Shown here: positions 1 to 8,431 of the stretch, one piece after another
Layout of the letters: every line of letters starts with the position of its first letter
Position numbering within the stretch: the first letter of the stretch is position 1
NCBI RefSeq assembly: GCF_016405985.1
Contig: NZ_JAEFCF010000033.1
Span: 1-60,209 of the forward strand
DNA from: Paracoccus sp. IB05
GTDB lineage: Bacteria > Pseudomonadota > Alphaproteobacteria > Rhodobacterales > Rhodobacteraceae
Direction of reading: 5' to 3'
DNA length: 60,209 nt
Translations under genes and position numbers: made by a program
The notes under the pieces: generated by a model
What the model saw: the letters and a program-made list of their open reading frames with translations, nothing else
Databases searched by the model: none
Told to the model about the DNA's origin: nothing

Positions 1-1
1 A

Positions 2-73
2 CTAACAGACTGGATTCGTGAGGTGAATCCTACGCTGCATTTGCGCAACAAAGCCAGCCAGAAGGAATCCTGA
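2..73 (+). CDS. 3' end of an unidentified gene upstream of the DUF3164 gene (partial)
   Basis: An open frame enters from the left edge and ends at a TGA two bases before the next ATG. The 23 visible residues (ending LRNKASQKES) are too few to name. Tight spacing to the DUF3164 gene suggests they belong to the same early operon of a Mu-like prophage, where a transposition or DNA-modification protein would be expected. That is context only; the fragment itself shows no motif. Confidence 0.35.
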   Translation, partial: LTDWIREVNPTLHLRNKASQKES

Positions 74-74
74 C

Positions 75-731
75 ATGAAGAATGACAATGTGACCCAGCC
101 CGCCATTCCTGATGGTCGGATCGAAATCGAAGGTAATACCTGCAGGCGCGATCCGCGCGGCGCCTTGGTGCCGATTGATGTGATCAAGGCTGTCGATCAG
201 CTCGAGGATGGCGTGGTCCGCAAGATCATGCATTTCGCTGAGGATCTTTCCGCCCGCGTCTCCCGCTTCAAGGGCCATACCTTCACGGATCCGGGCGAAT
301 TCGACGCTCTGCTCGCACAGGAGTACTACGTCACCAGGGGCGGGCCGAAGGGAAATCGCACCTATACCTCCTGTGACGGCTTGATGCGTGTTTCGGTCAG
401 GACCGCCGAACTGCTCGAATTCGGAACGGGCCTTCAGCAGGCGAAGTCCCTGTTCGACGAATGTCTGAACGAATGGACGCAAAACAGCCGTGCTGAGATC
501 CGCGCCATCGTCCCTGATGCATTCAACACGGATCAGGAAGGCAAGATCTGCCGTTCCGCCATTTTCCGGCTGCTGCGGTATGATATCCGCGATCCGCGCT
601 GGATCGAGGCCTGCCGCGCGCTGCGTGAGGCCATGCGCCCGATGGGCTAGAAGATCGATGTCAGGATCGAACAGCGCGAAGCTCCCGATGCGAAATGGGG
701 CGCGGTCACCATCGATCTGGCGGCAGCGTGA
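75..731 (+). pseudogene. DUF3164 family protein of a Mu-like prophage, interrupted by an amber codon
   Basis: The 191-residue product up to the TAG at 648-650 resembles DUF3164 proteins encoded in the early region of Mu-like phages, whose biochemical role is not known. Reading on in the same frame past the TAG gives 26 more sensible residues (KIDVRIEQREAPDAKWGAVTIDLAAA) before a TGA at 729-731. That tail looks like the usual conserved DUF3164 C-terminus. The next gene starts at 733, directly after the second stop, so the ancestral gene clearly ended at 731. The simplest reading is a nonsense mutation in a decaying prophage; the shortened protein may still be made. Family assignment is by recalled similarity; the in-frame stop is seen directly. 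Confidence 0.7.
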
Positions 732-732
732 C

Positions 733-999
733 ATGCTGAGCATCAGCTTCCTGAACCGTGAACACGCCCAGGCTCTGGATCACGTCGTCGACCAGAATGT
801 GGCGCAAAGTGCTGTCCGCTTTCCGGTCGGCAGCCGGGTTCTCTATCGCCCGGTCATGGGCGAGCCAGAGCAAGAGGTGACCAGGGTGCGCTTTGAACCC
901 TGGGCGCTTGGACATGGCGCAGGTGTCGTGAAGGTCGAGGGCCGCGCGGGCGGCGTGTCGGTCGATCACCTCACCTTCATCGGGGAGGACCTGACGTGA
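733..999 (+). CDS. small hypothetical prophage protein
   Basis: An 88-residue product begins MLSISFLNREHAQ at an ATG one base after the ancestral stop of the DUF3164 gene, and its end overlaps the start of the next gene by four bases (ATG at 996). This tight packing is typical of phage early operons. The longer frame extending upstream to 490 is only overlap with the DUF3164 gene. I recognise no domain or motif. Role unknown; a Mu-like accessory function is inferred purely from position. Confidence 0.55.
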   Translation: MLSISFLNREHAQALDHVVDQNVAQSAVRFPVGSRVLYRPVMGEPEQEVTRVRFEPWALGHGAGVVKVEGRAGGVSVDHLTFIGEDLT

Positions 1000-1592
1000 T
1001 AATCTCGTTTCACACGATGCGCGGCACGATCAATCTGCTTTCGCTCCGCCCCGAGGACATGATGGCGGAGATCTTCGCCGACGCCCTGGCGAAACAGAAC
1101 CGTTATGGCGGCCGGACGCCTGAGCCGTGGTCCGTCGCCTCGCATTCGATGCTTGTCGAGGCCTTGTGCCCGCCCGAATACCGGCCCTGGGCGCTTCTGC
1201 CCGATGCCAACTCGGTCTTCATGGGCGAGTTCATGACCCCTTCGGTGGATTTGCTGGTCCATACCGATGGTATCGCGACGCTTCCTGATGCTGTCGCAAT
1301 GACCAAGGGGCGCGTTGACCGTCAGATCGCAGCGGCCTGGGGCACCGCAGTGCTGTCCAGGGCGGCTACGGTGCGGCAAGCCGATCACATCGCATATCTG
1401 GCTGAAATCCGGACTTTTATGGGCATCCGGCCGGATCTGCCCCTGAACCCGGCCGGGGCTGCCCTCGCCGCCCCGCTCCCCCGCTCCGTCCAGCGCGGTG
1501 CGGGCCGGCTAAACTCCCACAGGAGAGAACTATGCCGAACAATCTTCCTAAATCCGACCTCGTCACCTTTGTTGCCGCCGATGCCGGCGTGA
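996..1592 (+). CDS. HD-superfamily-like prophage protein with missing HD residues
   Basis: Residues 10-75 follow the YfbR-like HD hydrolase pattern found in Mu-like prophages: NRYGGRT, then WSVASHS, then a second metal-binding segment. In the family the second segment reads like LLHDAHEAF; here it reads LLPDANSVF, so the histidine of the His-Asp pair and the following His-Glu are gone while the first histidine (ASHS) remains. Later stretches (GRVDRQIAAAWG, RQADHIAYLAE) also fit the family. Such proteins are metal-dependent phosphohydrolases, but this copy probably lacks activity. The reading frame runs 61 bases into the next gene, which suggests the C-terminus has also drifted. Overlaps 733-999 by four bases. 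Confidence 0.55.
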   Translation: MIISFHTMRGTINLLSLRPEDMMAEIFADALAKQNRYGGRTPEPWSVASHSMLVEALCPPEYRPWALLPDANSVFMGEFMTPSVDLLVHTDGIATLPDAVAMTKGRVDRQIAAAWGTAVLSRAATVRQADHIAYLAEIRTFMGIRPDLPLNPAGAALAAPLPRSVQRGAGRLNSHRRELCRTIFLNPTSSPLLPPMPA

Positions 1593-3097
1593 CGAAGGAT
1601 CAGGCGCAGGCGGTGCTGGACTCGCTCAGGCCGGTGATCCGGACCAATGCCGCCAATGGCTACACCATCGCGCTGCCCGGCCTCGGCCGTTTCACCGAAA
1701 AGGTTCGGTCCGCGCGCAGCGGGCGTAATCCCGCAACCGGCCATCTGCATCTGATGATGGGTGGCGCCTCGCTTTCGATGCTGAATATGGGCGCATTGTT
1801 CGGCTTTGACAGGGTGCGCGCCGCGCTCCTGGACTTCGCGGCCCGCCGGCCCGGCGATGAGATCCTGTTCGGCTATGCGGTGAATTATGTGATCTTTGGC
1901 GAAGAGAGGCCTGATCGCCATATCCTCGACCGGATCCTCGGTGATCGCCCGCTCTGCCTGATTGCCACCGACCTCCATTGCGCCTGGGCCAATACGAAGG
2001 CGCTGGAGCTGGCAGGGATCCTCCATGGTGCCGATCTCGGGCCGGGGGCTGAGGTGGTCATGGGCGCAGGCGGGCTGGCCAGTGGTGAATTGCGCGAATT
2101 TGCCGCGATGAACCGGGTGAAGATACTCTCTCGCCTGCAAGGCCGCGATGCGATGGATTACCGCGTGACCGGCGCCGAAGGCGAAGGCGCGCGCGAACAT
2201 GACCGGGCGGTGATCCGCGCGGCAGGCGATTATTGCGCCCGCCATGGCATCACGCGCGCGGTGAAGATGGATGGCAATGCCTGGCAGGCCGGTCTGATGC
2301 GCGATCTGGCGCTGGCGGGCGAGATGCCGGTCAGGGTCAGCCTGCCTTTGATGCTTGAGGCCAAAGACGGGGTCGGGGGCATTGACCTGCCGGGTGACTT
2401 CGGACCGGACGTGCCGGGCTGGCTGTCCTTTGGCCGCATCAAGCTGTTCATGGATGGGGTGTTTGACACCTGGACCGCACTGACGGTCACCGATTACCCC
2501 GACCGCCCCGGCCTCCGGTCCGAGCCGCTGATCCCGCCGGATCTGTTCAATGCGATCTGCATCGAGGCCGACCGGCGCGGGTTGCGGATCACCACCCATG
2601 CGGTGGGCGACGGCGCGGTGCGCGCGGTGATTGATGGCGATGAGGCGGCGCGCGACGCCAATGGCGCCCGCGATGCGCGTCACCGGATCGAGCATATCGA
2701 CACGATCACGCCCTCAGACCTCGACCGGCTTGGCCCCCTTGGCATCACCGCTTCGATGCAGCCGGTGCATCCTCCGGGGTCGGCGGGCCTGCCGCTGGAG
2801 CCCACGATCACCATCATGGGCGCGGCGCGCTGGCCCACCGTCTTCCCCTGGGCGATGGTTCTTGTCCGCGATGTGCCTCTGGCTTTCGGCACCGACTGGC
2901 CGGTCTCGCCGCTGTCACCACTTTACGCGATCCATTGTGCATTGACGCGTAAACCCGGTCAACCGGGGGCGGATGCTGGGCGGGTCTTCTTCTCTGAATT
3001 CGATGCTCTATATCCGGGGCGCGCGCCAGGATTACGATCAATGGGCGGCGCTTGGCTGCCAGGGCTGGGCCTGGTCGGATGTTCTGCCGCTGTTTAA
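1532..3097 (+). pseudogene. chimeric ORF: HU-like N-terminus joined in frame to an amidohydrolase lacking both ends
   Basis: Good RBS (AGGAG) before ATG 1532. Residues 1-70 look like an HU/IHF-type DNA-binding protein, with LPGLGRF and the GRNPATG arm signature, but the last helix of HU is absent. From residue 71 (about base 1740) the protein switches to a family-3 (YtcJ-like) amidohydrolase that starts exactly at its HxH metal motif (HLH), followed by KLFMDG, THAVGDGA, RIEHID and FGTDWPVSPL. The normal first ~60 residues of the hydrolase are missing. About base 2948 the hydrolase stops short of its C-terminal ~100 residues and runs out of frame into GMC oxidoreductase sequence. All catalytic residues of the hydrolase core remain, but without the flanking beta-sandwich halves it is unlikely to work. 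I regard it as a deletion product between prophage and host genes. Confidence 0.75.
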
Positions 3098-4062
3098 ACA
3101 TCTAGAACGGAACCAGGTCGGCCAGAACCGCGCCTGCATGGCACAAAGGGCGAGCTGATCGTCGCCCGCCCGAAAGATCCGAACCCGGTTTGCGAGGACT
3201 ATATCCGCACGGGCGAGGCGATCTGCCTGCCGCGCAACCGGGATTTCAACGGCGACAGCCAGCTCGGCCTTGGCATCTATGATGTGACGCAGAAGAATGG
3301 CATCCGGTTTTCGGCCTATAATGCCTATCTGGAGCCGGTACGAAGCCGCCCGAACCTGACCATCATGACCGGCACCGATCTGAAGCGCCTGATCCTGCAA
3401 GACCGCCGTGTCACCGGGGTCGAGATCACCCGCGGCGGCGTGCCGCAAACCGCAAGGGGATGCTGTCGACGAATTACGTGGTCGCAGGTGGCTTTGGCCG
3501 CACGCCTCTGGCCGAAGATGACCTGCCGGATGTGCAGTTCCATTTCGTTCCCGGCTATCGCAGCCATCGCGGCCGGCTGGTCGAATGGGGCCATGGTTTC
3601 GCGGTTCACACCTGCGTGCTGCGCCCGCGTTCGGACGGCGAGATCCGGCTGCGCCGCCAGGGCGATGGCGTGACCCATGAGATCGATCACCGCTTCTTCA
3701 GCGATTTCCGCGACGCGCGCGTGCTGGTCGAAGGGATCAAACTCTCGTGCCGGATCCTTGGTGCGGCCCCGATGGCAAGCCTTCAGGGGCGCGAAATCCT
3801 GCCCGGGCCAGGCGTCGTGACCGATGACGAGATCCTCGCCTGTCTTCGCGCCGGGGCGCTGATCGTCTATCACCCGGTCGGCACTGCGAAGATGGGCGTG
3901 GATGCGATGGCGGTGGTCGATCCGGTCTCGATGAAGGTGCATGGGATCGAGGGGCTGCGCGTCGCCGATGCCTCGGTCATGCCGAGGCTGATCGGCGGCA
4001 ATACCAATGCGCCCAGCCAGATGATCGGTGAAAAGGCGGCAAGGGCGATCCTTGCCGCGTAA
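2948..4062 (+). pseudogene. GMC-family (choline/alcohol dehydrogenase-like) oxidoreductase remnant
   Basis: Three reading frames must be joined to read a glucose-methanol-choline oxidoreductase. Frame one (from about 2949) gives RGRMLGGSSSLNSMLYIRG, the second conserved GMC block; frame two (from about 3137) gives HGTKGELIV through RPNLTIMTGTDLKRL; frame three (3460-4062) gives AGGFGRTP and the C-terminal HPVGTAKMG...GLRVADASVMP...NTNAPSQMIGEKAA. The N-terminal FAD-binding GxGxxG region is missing, there is a frameshift near 3120-3137, and roughly 130 codons between frames two and three are deleted near 3460. Clearly non-functional. It was probably a host catabolic gene adjoining the amidohydrolase. 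Confidence 0.85.
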
Positions 4063-4182
4063 CGGGGCGGGGCGGGCCAGTGACATAGGTTTCGCTGAAA
4101 CACAGGGTCAACAAATATTCATCCCCTGGCCGGGGCAAGCGCGCTACATCTTGGCCAAGGCCTTACCCTTCAGGAGCATGAC

Positions 4183-4605
4183 ATGCCCGTCCACACGCGG
4201 ATCCGCCCCTTCAACACCAAAGAAACCTATCCCGAGCAAAAGCTGAACAACGACCTCTGCCAGGCCGTTGTGGCGCGCGGGGCGACCGTGTTCGTGCGCG
4301 GCCAGATCGGCCAGGATCTCGACACCCGCGAGAGCGTCTGCATCGGTGACGTGGCCGGCCAGGCGCGCAAGGCGATGGAAAACATCAAAATGCTGCTGGA
4401 GGAATCCGGCTCGGATCTGACCCATATCTGCCGCGTGGTGATCTATCTGATCGATATCCGTTACCGCGAGGCGGTCTATAATGTGATGGGCGAATATCTG
4501 AAGGGCGTCTTCCCGGTCTCGACCGGTCTCGTGGTCTCGGCCCTGGCCCGCCCGGAATGGCTGGTCGAGATCGAGGCCACTGCCGTTATCCCGGACGAGG
4601 CATAA
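4183..4605 (+). CDS. RidA/YjgF/YER057c family protein
   Basis: At 140 residues this is the usual size for RidA-fold proteins, which deaminate reactive enamine/imine intermediates of amino-acid metabolism or act on related small molecules. Conserved-looking segments are FVRGQIGQDLD near residue 40, QARKAMENIKMLLEESGSDLTHICRVVIYL in the middle, and the ending ARPEWLVEIEATAVIP with the strand that carries the usual active-site glutamate. The RBS CAGGAG lies just ahead of ATG 4183. It is four bases from the DUF1028 gene and probably cotranscribed with it and the ArgE-like gene. RidA paralogues often accompany DUF1028 and M20 genes in amino-acid or peptide catabolic clusters. Confidence 0.85.
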   Translation: MPVHTRIRPFNTKETYPEQKLNNDLCQAVVARGATVFVRGQIGQDLDTRESVCIGDVAGQARKAMENIKMLLEESGSDLTHICRVVIYLIDIRYREAVYNVMGEYLKGVFPVSTGLVVSALARPEWLVEIEATAVIPDEA

Positions 4606-4609
4606 TCTT

Positions 4610-5284
4610 ATGACCTTCTCCATCTCGGCCCGCTGCGCCGATACCGGCATGTTCGGGATCGCGGTCAGCTCGTCCTCGCCTTCGGTCGCGGCGCGCTGCG
4701 CCCATGTGCGGGCCGGGGTGGGGGCGGTCTCGACCCAGAACATCACTGACCCCTCGCTTGGGCCAAAGGGGCTTGACCTGATGGCTGCCGGTCTTTCGGC
4801 GGGAGACGCGCTGGCACGGCTTATCGCAGAGGCGCCGCATATCGACTACCGCCAGCTCGCGCTGGTGGACCGGTCCGGCGGCACCGCCAGCCATTCCGGC
4901 GCGCGCACGCTTGGCCGTCACGCTTCGGCGCGGGGCGAGGGCGTGGTGGCTGCGGGCAATATGCTGTCCTCAGACGCCATTCCCGCCACGATGGTTGCGG
5001 CTTTCACCGCGGCAAAGGGGCATCTCGGCGACCGGCTGCTCGGCGCTATGCGCGCCGCGCTGGATGCCGGGGGCGAGGAAGGCCCGGTGCATTCGATGGG
5101 CCTTGTCATGGTTGATAAAGTGTCCTGGAATGTGGCAGATCTGCGCATCGACTGGACCGAGGGCGACCCGATTGCCGAATGTGCCGCCCTCTGGGCGCGC
5201 TGGCAACCCGAGATGGAGGCCTATGTCACCCGCGCGCTGAACCCTGCGGCTGCGCCGGGTTACGGTGTTCCCGGAGACCCGTGA
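4610..5284 (+). CDS. DUF1028 family protein
   Basis: The 224-residue protein starts MTFSISARCADTGMFGIAVSSSSPSVAARC and continues GVGAVSTQNITDPSLGPKGLDLM, the hallmark start of DUF1028 proteins, which have an Ntn-hydrolase-like fold and unproven substrates. Later segments GNMLSSD and the internal run of glycine and alanine also fit. It lies between a RidA gene and an ArgE-like deacetylase, a combination that recurs in peptide or N-acyl amino acid utilisation clusters. The dipeptide transporter that usually accompanies such clusters is not here, perhaps lost in the rearrangement upstream. Confidence 0.8.
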   Translation: MTFSISARCADTGMFGIAVSSSSPSVAARCAHVRAGVGAVSTQNITDPSLGPKGLDLMAAGLSAGDALARLIAEAPHIDYRQLALVDRSGGTASHSGARTLGRHASARGEGVVAAGNMLSSDAIPATMVAAFTAAKGHLGDRLLGAMRAALDAGGEEGPVHSMGLVMVDKVSWNVADLRIDWTEGDPIAECAALWARWQPEMEAYVTRALNPAAAPGYGVPGDP

Positions 5285-5386
5285 TACTTGCTTTCGCGGA
5301 GGCGCTCTGCTTCCTCTGAGGGCGGTCGGGGGGCAATGGCTCCTGCTTTCCCGACCGCTGTTTCTGCCCTTGCCGGACCCTGCCAG

Positions 5387-6562
5387 ATGTCTGATGTGAT
5401 CCCCGAAACCACTGATATTCTCGCCCGGCTGATCGCCGAGCCGACGCTGTCACGCCAGCCGAACCTCGCGCTGCTGGACTATGCCGAGGCGCTGCTGGCG
5501 CCCGCCGGCGCGCGGATCGAGCGTTTTGCCGCCCCCGATGGCAGCCGCGCCAATCTCTGGGCGACGATCGGGCCGGAGGGGCCGGGGGGCGTCATTCTTT
5601 CGGGCCATACCGATGTGGTCCCGGTTGCGGGCCAGGCCTGGACCATGGACCCGTTCACGCTGACGGCACGTGATGGCCGGCTTTACGGGCGCGGCACAGC
5701 CGATATGAAAGGCTTTGTTGCGAGCGCGATCCGCGCGGCCCTGCTGGCGGCGCGCGGCCCCCTCGCGGTGCCGCTGCATCTGGCGCTGTCTTATGACGAG
5801 GAAATCGGCTGTATCGGTGTGCGCTCGCTGATCGACGCGCTGGCGGGGCGGGCGGACCGGGCGGCGCTGTGCATCATCGGCGAGCCGACCTCGATGCAGA
5901 TCGCCACCGGCCATAAGGGCAAACGCGGGCTGAAAGCCTGTTGCCACGGGGTCGAGGGCCATTCGGCGCTGGCGCCAAAGGTGCTGAACGCCCTGCATCT
6001 GGGGGCGGAGTTCATCCTGGCGCTGGATGCCGCGCAAGGGCGGCTGCGCGAGACCGGCGCGCGGGACACCGATTACGACATTCCCTATTCGACCATTCAT
6101 GCCGGCGTGATGCAGGGCGGCACCGCGCTGAACATCGTGCCGAACCTGTGCGAGATCGATTTCGAGATCCGCAATATCGCCGCCGATGACCCCGACCTGA
6201 TCCTGGCGGGGATCCGCCGCGCGGCGGATGAGATCGCGGCCCGTCATGGCAACCGCTTTCCCACCGCGCGGATCGCGATTGACGAGGTCTCGGGCTATCC
6301 CGGCCTTGAGACGCCGCAAGACAGTCCGGCGGTGGCCTGGCTGCGGGGGCTTCTGGGGCCGGATGCCGGGCTGATCAAAGTGGCGTTTGGCACCGAAGGC
6401 GGGCTTTTCGACCAGGCGCTGGGTCTGCCGGTGCTGATCTGTGGCCCGGGCTCGATGGATCAGGGCCACAAGCCCGATGAATATGTCAGCCAGGACCAGC
6501 TTGCCGCCTGTGACGCTATGCTGGGCTCGCTGGTCGAACGACTGCGGCAGGGCGGTCTCTGA
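5387..6562 (+). CDS. argE: M20 family acetylornithine deacetylase-like peptidase
   Basis: The 391-residue protein carries the M20 metallo-hydrolase order: SGHTDVVPV (metal His and Asp), YGRGTADMKGF, the catalytic DEEIGCIG pair, GEPTSM, GHKGKRGL and the final GPGSMDQGHKPDEYV histidine. ArgE removes the acetyl group from N-acetylornithine in arginine biosynthesis, but copies paired with RidA and DUF1028 may deacylate other N-acyl amino acids, so the symbol is tentative. The frame is open back to 5288; I chose ATG 5387 (MSDVIPETTDIL) because the upstream residues are low-complexity and unlike the family. Convergent with the TetR gene seven bases downstream. Confidence 0.8.
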   Translation: MSDVIPETTDILARLIAEPTLSRQPNLALLDYAEALLAPAGARIERFAAPDGSRANLWATIGPEGPGGVILSGHTDVVPVAGQAWTMDPFTLTARDGRLYGRGTADMKGFVASAIRAALLAARGPLAVPLHLALSYDEEIGCIGVRSLIDALAGRADRAALCIIGEPTSMQIATGHKGKRGLKACCHGVEGHSALAPKVLNALHLGAEFILALDAAQGRLRETGARDTDYDIPYSTIHAGVMQGGTALNIVPNLCEIDFEIRNIAADDPDLILAGIRRAADEIAARHGNRFPTARIAIDEVSGYPGLETPQDSPAVAWLRGLLGPDAGLIKVAFGTEGGLFDQALGLPVLICGPGSMDQGHKPDEYVSQDQLAACDAMLGSLVERLRQGGL

Positions 6563-6569
6563 CCCGTTT

Positions 6570-7133
6570 TCAGGCCGTGCTGCCCGAGACGATTCCCACC
6601 CGCACCTCACTCAGGATCTCGGTCGCAAGATCGGGGTCGTCACTGGCCTTTGCCAGCAAAAGCGCGCCCACCATCGCGGCCCAGGTCCTGATCGCGGCGC
6701 GGCGCTGTTCGCCCGGGGCGCTTTCGGGGAAGGCAGCGCCCAGACGGTCGATCTGCACGCGGATGCTCTCCGTCAGCGCCGCGCGCGCTTCGGGCGAGTG
6801 ATGCACCATATCGGGCCCAAGCGCCGGGGCGAGCGCCGGGATATGGCAGCCGCGCGTCGGATCGGTGCAGACCCCGGGCGACAGATAGCTGTCGAGAAAG
6901 CTCTCGAGACTGGGCCGCGATTCGCGCATCTTCTCGCAACGGTGCTGCAGGATCTGCGCGATCAGATCCTCTTTTGACCGGAAATGGCCATAAAACGCGC
7001 CATGGGTCAGGCCGGCGGCTTTCATCACCTCGGCCAGTGTCACGCCGTCAAAACCCTTTTGCTGAAACATACGGCAGGCCGCCTCCAGGATTCTGGACCG
7101 GTTTTCAGCCATTTGCGCGCGACTGACCTTCAT
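6570..7133 (-). CDS. TetR family regulator, NemR-like
   Basis: The 187-residue protein has an N-terminal helix-turn-helix (FDGVTLAEVMKAAGLTHGAFYGHFRSK, about residues 28-54) followed by a ligand-binding helical domain containing two cysteines (VCTDPTRGC). Divergent from an Old Yellow Enzyme gene, as in the nemRA arrangement, where the repressor senses electrophiles through cysteines. A large inverted repeat lies between the two genes (7168-7211). It likely represses itself and the reductase until reactive electrophiles or N-ethylmaleimide-like compounds appear; that sensing role is inferred from arrangement, not shown. Confidence 0.85.
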   Translation of the reverse strand: MKVSRAQMAENRSRILEAACRMFQQKGFDGVTLAEVMKAAGLTHGAFYGHFRSKEDLIAQILQHRCEKMRESRPSLESFLDSYLSPGVCTDPTRGCHIPALAPALGPDMVHHSPEARAALTESIRVQIDRLGAAFPESAPGEQRRAAIRTWAAMVGALLLAKASDDPDLATEILSEVRVGIVSGSTA

Positions 7134-7167
7134 TGGCCCCCCTTACCGGTTTCCTGGTTGACAAAAT

Positions 7168-7211
7168 ACATGACCGTCATCATGAATAAACAAACATGAT
7201 GGCTGTCATGT
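7168..7211. promoter_or_regulatory. candidate operator between the TetR gene and the OYE gene
   Basis: Two 17-base arms, 7168-7184 and 7195-7211, are inverted copies of each other with 15 of 17 positions matching, separated by ten AT-rich bases. The left arm itself contains the perfect small palindrome ATGACCGTCAT. A TTGACA at 7158-7163 is a possible -35 for the rightward gene. Placement between divergent genes fits a TetR operator controlling both. Confidence 0.65.
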
Positions 7212-7299
7212 TTATATCCCGCTTGCGCGGCCATGACAACCTGCCCAGCCTCTCGCCGATCCCCTCCTCAGGGGCGCGGCGCCCCAGATCCGGAACCCG

Positions 7300-8424
7300 A
7301 TGATGACCTCTGAACCGCAATCGACCGAAGCGCTGTTTCGCCCCTTTTCGCTGAAAACCCTGACGCTGAAGAACCGCATCGTGATGGCGCCGATGACGCG
7401 CTGCATGGCGCCCGAGGGCATTCCCGGCCCCGCCAATGCCGAATATTACCGCAGGCGCGCGGCGGGGGATGTCGGGCTGATCCTGACCGAGGGCACGGTG
7501 ATCGACCGCCCGGCCTCGCGCAACCATTATGGCATCCCGTTCTTCCATGGCGAGGCGGCACTGGCCGGCTGGAAGGGCGTGGCGGATGCGGTTCACGGCG
7601 CGGGTGGCAGGATCGCCCCGCAGATCTGGCATACCGGATCGACCCGTGCCGGCAAATGGGAGCCGGAGGCGCCGGTTGAAAGCCCCTCGGGTCTTGTCGG
7701 GCCAGAGGAGCCGCGCGGTGTGGCGATGACCGAGGAAGACATCGCCGATACGGTCGCGGCCTTTGCCCGCGCGGCGGCGGATGCGAAACGGCTGGGCTTT
7801 GACTCGGTCGAGCTGCATGGCGCACATGGCTATCTGATCGACCAGTTCTTCTGGGATGGCACCAATAAGCGCGCGGATGTTTATGGCGGCGCGACCATCG
7901 CAGAGCGCTCGCGCTTTGCAGCCGAGGCGGTGCGGGCGGTACGTGCGGCGGTCGGCCCCGACTTCCCGCTGATCCTGCGCGTCAGCCAGTGGAAACAGCA
8001 AAATTACGACGCGCGCCTCGCCACGACGCCCGATGAGATGACCGCCTGGCTCGCGCCGCTGGTCGGGGCGGGGGTGGATATCCTCCATTGCTCGCAGCGC
8101 CGGGTCTGGGTGCCGGAATTCCCCGAACTTGACGGCGAGAACGGGCTGAACTTTGCCGGCTGGGCGAAAAAGCTGACCGGGGCCGCGACGATTTCGGTTG
8201 GCTCCGTGGGCCTCGATACCGAATTCTTCGGCGCGTTCCGGGGGCAGGGCTCGGCTGCGGCGCCGATCAGCAATCTGCTGGAGCGGATGGCGCGGGACGA
8301 GTTCGACCTGGTCGCCGTGGGCCGGGTGCTGCTGGCTGATCCGGACTGGGCGGCCAAGGTCGAGGCCGGTCGTTTTGATGATCTGCAAGGTTTCTCGGGC
8401 GAGGCGATGAAGGAACTGGTCTGA
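7300..8424 (+). CDS. Old Yellow Enzyme family NADH:flavin oxidoreductase, NemA-like
   Basis: The 374-residue protein is full length for FMN-dependent ene-reductases. It starts with FRPFSLKTLTLKNRIVMAPMTRCMA (FMN-binding entry of the TIM barrel) and contains FDSVELHGAHGYLIDQFFWDGTNKRADVYGG, a typical OYE segment, plus LILRVSQWK and the C-terminal FDLVAVGRVLLADPDWAAK phosphate-binding region. It reduces activated C=C bonds or nitro compounds in the cytoplasm using NAD(P)H. Divergent from a TetR regulator with an inverted repeat between them. Start is one of two adjacent ATGs (7300 or 7303). Confidence 0.88.
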   Translation: MMTSEPQSTEALFRPFSLKTLTLKNRIVMAPMTRCMAPEGIPGPANAEYYRRRAAGDVGLILTEGTVIDRPASRNHYGIPFFHGEAALAGWKGVADAVHGAGGRIAPQIWHTGSTRAGKWEPEAPVESPSGLVGPEEPRGVAMTEEDIADTVAAFARAAADAKRLGFDSVELHGAHGYLIDQFFWDGTNKRADVYGGATIAERSRFAAEAVRAVRAAVGPDFPLILRVSQWKQQNYDARLATTPDEMTAWLAPLVGAGVDILHCSQRRVWVPEFPELDGENGLNFAGWAKKLTGAATISVGSVGLDTEFFGAFRGQGSAAAPISNLLERMARDEFDLVAVGRVLLADPDWAAKVEAGRFDDLQGFSGEAMKELV

Positions 8425-8431
8425 GGCGGCG

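Noticed and set aside
648-650. TAG as a pyrrolysine or other recoded codon
   Set aside because: No pyrrolysine genes are visible and the neighbouring prophage genes are also damaged, so a nonsense mutation is simpler.
1-1592. Functional Mu-like prophage
   Set aside because: Only a few early genes are present, at least two are damaged, and they run directly into host gene fragments with no structural genes to the right.
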